The translations under genes and the position numbers were made by a program. From NCBI GenBank assembly GCA_016184445.1, contig JACPCT010000049.1, positions 1 through 8,684 of the forward strand: DNA of 8,684 nt, in the 5' to 3' direction. Below the pieces are notes generated by a model. The model saw nothing but the letters and a program-made list of their open reading frames with translations. It was not told the DNA's origin and did not search any database. Positions 5,582 through 8,684 of this stretch are shown here, one piece after another; position 1 is the first letter of the stretch, and the number at the start of each line of letters is the position of its first letter. The stretch comes from Candidatus Tectimicrobiota bacterium (lineage in GTDB: Bacteria; UBA8248).

Positions 5582-5591
5582 CGAGGGCTCC

Positions 5592-6527
5592 CTAGTGCGC
5601 CTGCTCTTCCACCAGCTGGCCGTCGAGGAAGATCCTCACCCAGGTCCGCCCCGAGGAGGGGATGAGGAGCTGTATCTCCTCTCCCGCGCCGACCTCGCGG
5701 GCGAGCGCCTCGCGCTTCTCCCCGCCCGTCTCCAGCTCGATCCGCAGCTTCCGCGCGGGGAGGCCGGGCGGCACCCGGTAGCGCAGGACGCTGTAGTTCC
5801 CCGTGATCTGGTCCCCGCCCCGGGCCACGTCCACGTGGACGCGGTGGCCGGCCAGCACCCGCTGGCCGGCCGGGGGGATCTGGGCCACGATCGTCCCGCG
5901 CAGCGCCCCCTGCCGGTCCACGTACCGCACCCGGCCCACGTTCATGCCCACCTCGCGCACCCGGTCCAGCGCCGCGTTGACGGGCTCCCCGACGAGGGGG
6001 GGCATGACGTAGGCGCGCTCCCGGGGGCCCTGGCTCACGAGGAGGACCACCGCCTCCCCCCGGGGGATGGACCTCCCCTCGGCGGGCCATATCCCGATCA
6101 CCTCGTCGATGGGCCGCTTCGGGTCGAAGAGCCGCTCCACCAGCCCCACGCGCAGCCCCTGCTGGCGGACGAGGGTCTCGGCCCGGGCCAGGTTCTCCCC
6201 CTTCACGGCGGGCACGGTCACGTCCCGCGAGCCCTGGCTGAGCACGAGCGAGACCGTGCGGTGCTTGCGGATGCGCCTGCCGCCCGGCGGGCTCGTGCCC
6301 ACGACGTGGCTCACCGGCACCTCGTCGCTGAAGACCCGCTCCGCCACCTGGAGGGGGATCCCCCGCTCGCCCAGGATCTCGAGCGCCCGCACCACGTCCA
6401 TCCCCGCCACGTTGGGCAGGAAGACGCTCTCCCCCTCCTGGAAGAGGTAGAGCCCGGCGATCCCTCCCCCCGCCCCGGCGAGGAAGAGGATGAACGCCGC
6501 GAAGGCCCCTCGCATCAGCGCCCGCAT
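5592..6527 (-). CDS. Membrane-anchored three-PASTA-domain protein without a kinase or transpeptidase domain
   Basis: 311-residue protein with an N-terminal membrane segment (about 7-28; FAAFILFLAGAGGGIAGLYLF) and only a few residues before it, so the rest is probably outside the membrane. Three PASTA repeats follow: about 35-98 (FLPNVAGMDVVRALEILGERGI ... VVGTSPPGGRRIRKHRTVSLVLSQG), 102-167 (VTVPAVKGENLARAETLV ... VIGIWPAEGRSIPRGEAVVLLVSQG) and 173-237 (VMPPLVGEPVNAALDRVREVGM ... IVAQIPPAGQRVLAGHRVHVDVARG). The C-terminal ~70 residues form an unassigned, strand-rich region. PASTA domains commonly bind muropeptides or the growing cell wall in Ser/Thr kinases and PBPs, but no catalytic domain is seen here, so the role is unknown. 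The ATG is 6 nt after rsmB, with GGAGGG upstream; rpe follows 10 nt later. Confidence 0.88.
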   Translation of the reverse strand: MRALMRGAFAAFILFLAGAGGGIAGLYLFQEGESVFLPNVAGMDVVRALEILGERGIPLQVAERVFSDEVPVSHVVGTSPPGGRRIRKHRTVSLVLSQGSRDVTVPAVKGENLARAETLVRQQGLRVGLVERLFDPKRPIDEVIGIWPAEGRSIPRGEAVVLLVSQGPRERAYVMPPLVGEPVNAALDRVREVGMNVGRVRYVDRQGALRGTIVAQIPPAGQRVLAGHRVHVDVARGGDQITGNYSVLRYRVPPGLPARKLRIELETGGEKREALAREVGAGEEIQLLIPSSGRTWVRIFLDGQLVEEQAH

Positions 6528-6533
6528 CGCCCG

Positions 6534-7892
6534 CTACCCTCCGCGCCGCCACCGCATGGCGAAGAAGCCGTCCAGCCCCGGCGCCTCCTCGGGCCGTATC
6601 CGGAGGGCGCCGTCCGGCCCGAGGAAGCGGCGGGCCGCGGGGGGCAAGGCGCCCTCCCCGCGATCGGGGGCGAAACCCGGCCGATCGAAGCTGGCCGCCA
6701 CCTCCTCGGTCTCCTCGGGCTCGTTGCTGCACACGGCGTAGACCAGCCGCCCGCCCGGCCGCACCGCGCCCCCCGCCTCGCGGAGGATCCCGCGCTGCCG
6801 CGCCCCGTGGAGGGCCAAGTCCTCCTCCCGGAGCCGCCAGCGCGCGTCCGGATGGCGGCGCAGCACCCCGAGCCCGGAGCACGGCGCGTCCACCAGCACC
6901 AGATCGAAGGCTTCCCCGAAGGCGGGACGGGAGGCGTCCATGACCGCGGCCGGCACATCCTCGCCGATCCTAGCACAGTTCTCCCGGAGGCGTCCGAGGC
7001 GCGCGAGGGAGAGGTCGGCCGCGACGGCCCGCCCTCCCGGCGCGGCGGCCCAGGCGAGGGCGGCCGTCTTCCCGCCCGGCGCGGCGCAGGCGTCCAGCGC
7101 CCGGTCGCCGGGCCGCGCCCCCGCGTAGCGGGCCACGAGGCTCGAAGCCTCGTCCTGCACGATGAAGAGCCCCCCGGCGAAGGCGGCGGTCCGGGTCAGG
7201 GCGGCACCCTGCGACACCACGCGCAGGCACCCGGGGTCCGCGAGCCCCGGCTCGGTCGCCACTCCCTCCTCCGCCAGGCGGGCGGCCAGGGCCTCCGGCG
7301 ACGTCCTCCGCGGATTCGCCCGGAGGACGAGCGGCCCCTCGGCGTTGTCCGCCTCGCAGCGGGCCCGGGCCCCCCCGGGTCCCAGGGAGGCGGCCCACCG
7401 GCGCGCCAGCCAGCGGGGATGGGACTCCCACACCACGAGCCGCTCCTCGGGGTCGCCGGGAGGGGCCAGGGGCGCGGGCACCTTGCGGAGGACGGCGTTG
7501 ACGAGGCCCCGCTCCCACCTCCCCTCCCCCGCAAGCTCCACCGAGGCGTTCACCGCGCCGTGGGCCGGGACGCGGTCCAGGAAGAGAAGCTGGTAGGCCC
7601 CGAGGCGGAGGGCCTCGCGGACGGGCGGGGGCAGGCGGTCCGGCGCCTTCTCCAGGAACCGGCCGAGGGCGAAGTCTAGGCGGTTCCGCCAGCGGAGCGC
7701 CCCGTAGACCAGCTCCCGCAGGAAGGCCCGGTCGCGCGCGCCGAAGGCGGGTGGGGTGAAGCGGCCGACCAGCTCCTCGGCGTTCTCGGGGCGGGACGCG
7801 AAGGCGAGCAGGGCGGCGTGCGCGGCGCGCCGCACCGGGTCGGCGCCCCCTCCCGCGCCGGAGCGGGGGACGGCCTTGGGCCTCTTGGTCAT
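6534..7892 (-). CDS. rsmB: 16S rRNA (cytosine967-C5)-methyltransferase RsmB
   Basis: SAM-dependent m5C methyltransferase acting on 16S rRNA (E. coli C967). At 452 residues it matches the family. Residues about 18-150 are the NusB-like RNA-binding domain (ADPVRRAAHAALLAF, RDRAFLRELVYGALRWRNRLDF, LRLGAYQLLFLDRVPAHGAVNASVEL, GLVNAVLRK). The Rossmann methyltransferase domain carries FIVQDEASSLVA, the SAM motif DACAAPGGKT (267-276), DAPCSGLGVLRRHPDARW (335-352, motif IV Cys338) and VYAVCSNEPEETEEV (384-398) with the probable nucleophile Cys388, so both key cysteines are present. The first ~17 residues (TKRPKAVPRSGAGGGA) are a basic, low-complexity extension. The ATG overlaps the fmt stop as ATGA; the Shine-Dalgarno is poor, so coupling is likely. 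It could in principle be a close RsmB/NSUN paralogue, but the NusB domain and the fmt neighbour favour RsmB. Confidence 0.95.
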   Translation of the reverse strand: MTKRPKAVPRSGAGGGADPVRRAAHAALLAFASRPENAEELVGRFTPPAFGARDRAFLRELVYGALRWRNRLDFALGRFLEKAPDRLPPPVREALRLGAYQLLFLDRVPAHGAVNASVELAGEGRWERGLVNAVLRKVPAPLAPPGDPEERLVVWESHPRWLARRWAASLGPGGARARCEADNAEGPLVLRANPRRTSPEALAARLAEEGVATEPGLADPGCLRVVSQGAALTRTAAFAGGLFIVQDEASSLVARYAGARPGDRALDACAAPGGKTAALAWAAAPGGRAVAADLSLARLGRLRENCARIGEDVPAAVMDASRPAFGEAFDLVLVDAPCSGLGVLRRHPDARWRLREEDLALHGARQRGILREAGGAVRPGGRLVYAVCSNEPEETEEVAASFDRPGFAPDRGEGALPPAARRFLGPDGALRIRPEEAPGLDGFFAMRWRRGG

Positions 7893-8684
7893 CCCCGCGC
7901 GCCCAGGCGGGCGCCGGCGGGGAGCGGACGGCCCCGGAGGAAGGCCTCCGCCTCCATCCGCCGGCCGCCCGGGGGCTGGAGCTCCAGGATCGCCAGATCC
8001 CCCCCTCCCGTCCGCACCCGCAGCCCCCGGCCCTCGGGCGTCCCGGCCAGGCCCAGCGCCTCGCCCGGGAGGGCCTCCGGGGGGCCCTCCGGGGGGAGCG
8101 GATAGGCCTTCCAGATCCGCACCGCCCCCTCCGCGAGGCCGGGCCAGGCCGTCTCGGCCACCGGCCAGGGCCGCAGCCCCCGCACCCGGCGGTCGAGCTC
8201 GCCGGCGGCGAGCGACCAGTCGAGGGGGGCCTCCTCCTTCGCGAGCTTGGCGGCGTAGGTCACGCCCCCTTCCGGCTGGGGCTCCTCCTCCGCCTCCCCG
8301 CGCTCCAGGCGGAGGAGGGTCTCCACCAGGAGCGGCCCTCCGGCGGCCGCCAGGCGGCCGTGCAGGTCCTCGGCGGTGTCGCGGGGGCCGATCGGGAGGG
8401 CGAGCCGGGCGAGCACGGGCCCGGCGTCGAGCTCATGCACGAGGCGGATGACGCAGGCGCCCGTCTCCCGGTCCCCCGCGAGGAGGGCCCGCTGGATGGG
8501 CGCCGCGCCGCGCCAGCGCGGGAGGAGCGAGGCGTGGAGGTTGAACGCCCCGAGGCGGGGCACGGCGAGGAACTTGCGCGAGAGGATCTGGCCGTAGGCC
8601 GCCACCGCCACGGCGTCGGGGGCGAAGGGAGCGATGTCGCCGGAGCGGATGCGCCCGGGCTGACGCACCTCGAGCCCCGCCTCC
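7889..8684 (-). CDS. fmt: Methionyl-tRNA formyltransferase, C-terminal ~265 residues (5' end outside window)
   Basis: Transfers a formyl group from 10-formyltetrahydrofolate to Met-tRNAfMet for translation initiation. The frame is open through the right edge (EAGLEVRQPGRIRSGD...), so roughly the first 50-60 residues, including the usual MRIVFMGTPDFA start, lie outside. A GTG at 8668 is in frame, but it falls inside the conserved GLxVxQP element and is not the start. Visible hallmarks: AYGQILSRKFL, FNLHASLLPRWRGAAPIQRALLAGDRETG (catalytic Asn and His), ELDAGPVL (catalytic Asp) and the C-terminal anticodon-stem-binding OB-like domain with YAAKLAKEEAPLDWS, VRGLRPWP and a less conserved glycine-rich tail. 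The stop overlaps the rsmB start by 4 nt (ATGA), giving the common fmt-rsmB pair, usually preceded by def. Confidence 0.95.
   Translation of the reverse strand, partial: EAGLEVRQPGRIRSGDIAPFAPDAVAVAAYGQILSRKFLAVPRLGAFNLHASLLPRWRGAAPIQRALLAGDRETGACVIRLVHELDAGPVLARLALPIGPRDTAEDLHGRLAAAGGPLLVETLLRLERGEAEEEPQPEGGVTYAAKLAKEEAPLDWSLAAGELDRRVRGLRPWPVAETAWPGLAEGAVRIWKAYPLPPEGPPEALPGEALGLAGTPEGRGLRVRTGGGDLAILELQPPGGRRMEAEAFLRGRPLPAGARLGARG

Noticed and set aside
5563..6882. Minus-strand open frame (439 codons) across the PASTA gene and the 3' part of rsmB
   Set aside because: Out of frame with both genes; low-complexity Ala/Gly/Arg product without motifs.
5352..7679. Very long plus-strand open frame (775 codons) opposite the PASTA gene and rsmB
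   Set aside because: Antisense shadow of GC-rich coding sequence: low-complexity Pro/Gly/Arg/His composition, no recognisable domain, and the opposite strand encodes clear PASTA and RsmB proteins.

Overview
The window comes from a very GC-rich bacterial chromosome (coding blocks look roughly 70-75% G+C by eye, with strong G/C bias at third codon positions). It carries two blocks of core translation genes, both on the minus strand, separated by a short lower-GC accessory patch. The gene content and a lone PASTA protein beside rsmB/rpe suggest an uncultivated or environmental GC-rich Gram-negative lineage (Desulfobacterota/Methylomirabilota/Rokubacteria-like). This is inference from gene order only; I cannot place the phylum from the sequence.

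Right-hand block, transcribed right to left: fmt (5' end outside the window), rsmB, a membrane-anchored three-PASTA protein and rpe. Junctions are tight: a 4-nt ATGA overlap, then gaps of 6 and 10 nt. This looks like one operon for initiator-tRNA formylation, 16S rRNA m5C methylation, a cell-envelope PASTA protein and a pentose-phosphate epimerase.

Middle patch (about 3831-4880): lower G+C, holding a small predicted membrane protein of unknown function on the minus strand and a divergent mazE-mazF type II toxin-antitoxin pair on the plus strand. The short AT-rich gap between them could hold overlapping divergent promoters. The N-terminal part of the small membrane protein may be disrupted by a one-base frameshift.

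Left-hand block, also right to left: a good sigma70-type promoter (TTGACA-17 bp-TATAAA), a leader of about 70 nt with a terminator-like hairpin, then ffh, rpsP, rimM, trmD, a SPOUT-family RNA methyltransferase of the PF09936 type, and rplS (3' end outside the window). This is the widespread ffh-rpsP-rimM-trmD-rplS cluster for signal recognition, ribosomal proteins S16 and L19, 30S maturation and tRNA m1G37 formation. It has one extra SPOUT methyltransferase, and the khpA gene often found between rpsP and rimM is absent. Three of these genes appear to use GTG or TTG starts.

I see no IS element, CRISPR array, rRNA or tRNA gene, and no clearly new multi-gene system. The items most worth a second look are the standalone PASTA protein, the orphan membrane protein next to mazEF, the ffh leader and the SPOUT methyltransferase between trmD and rplS.
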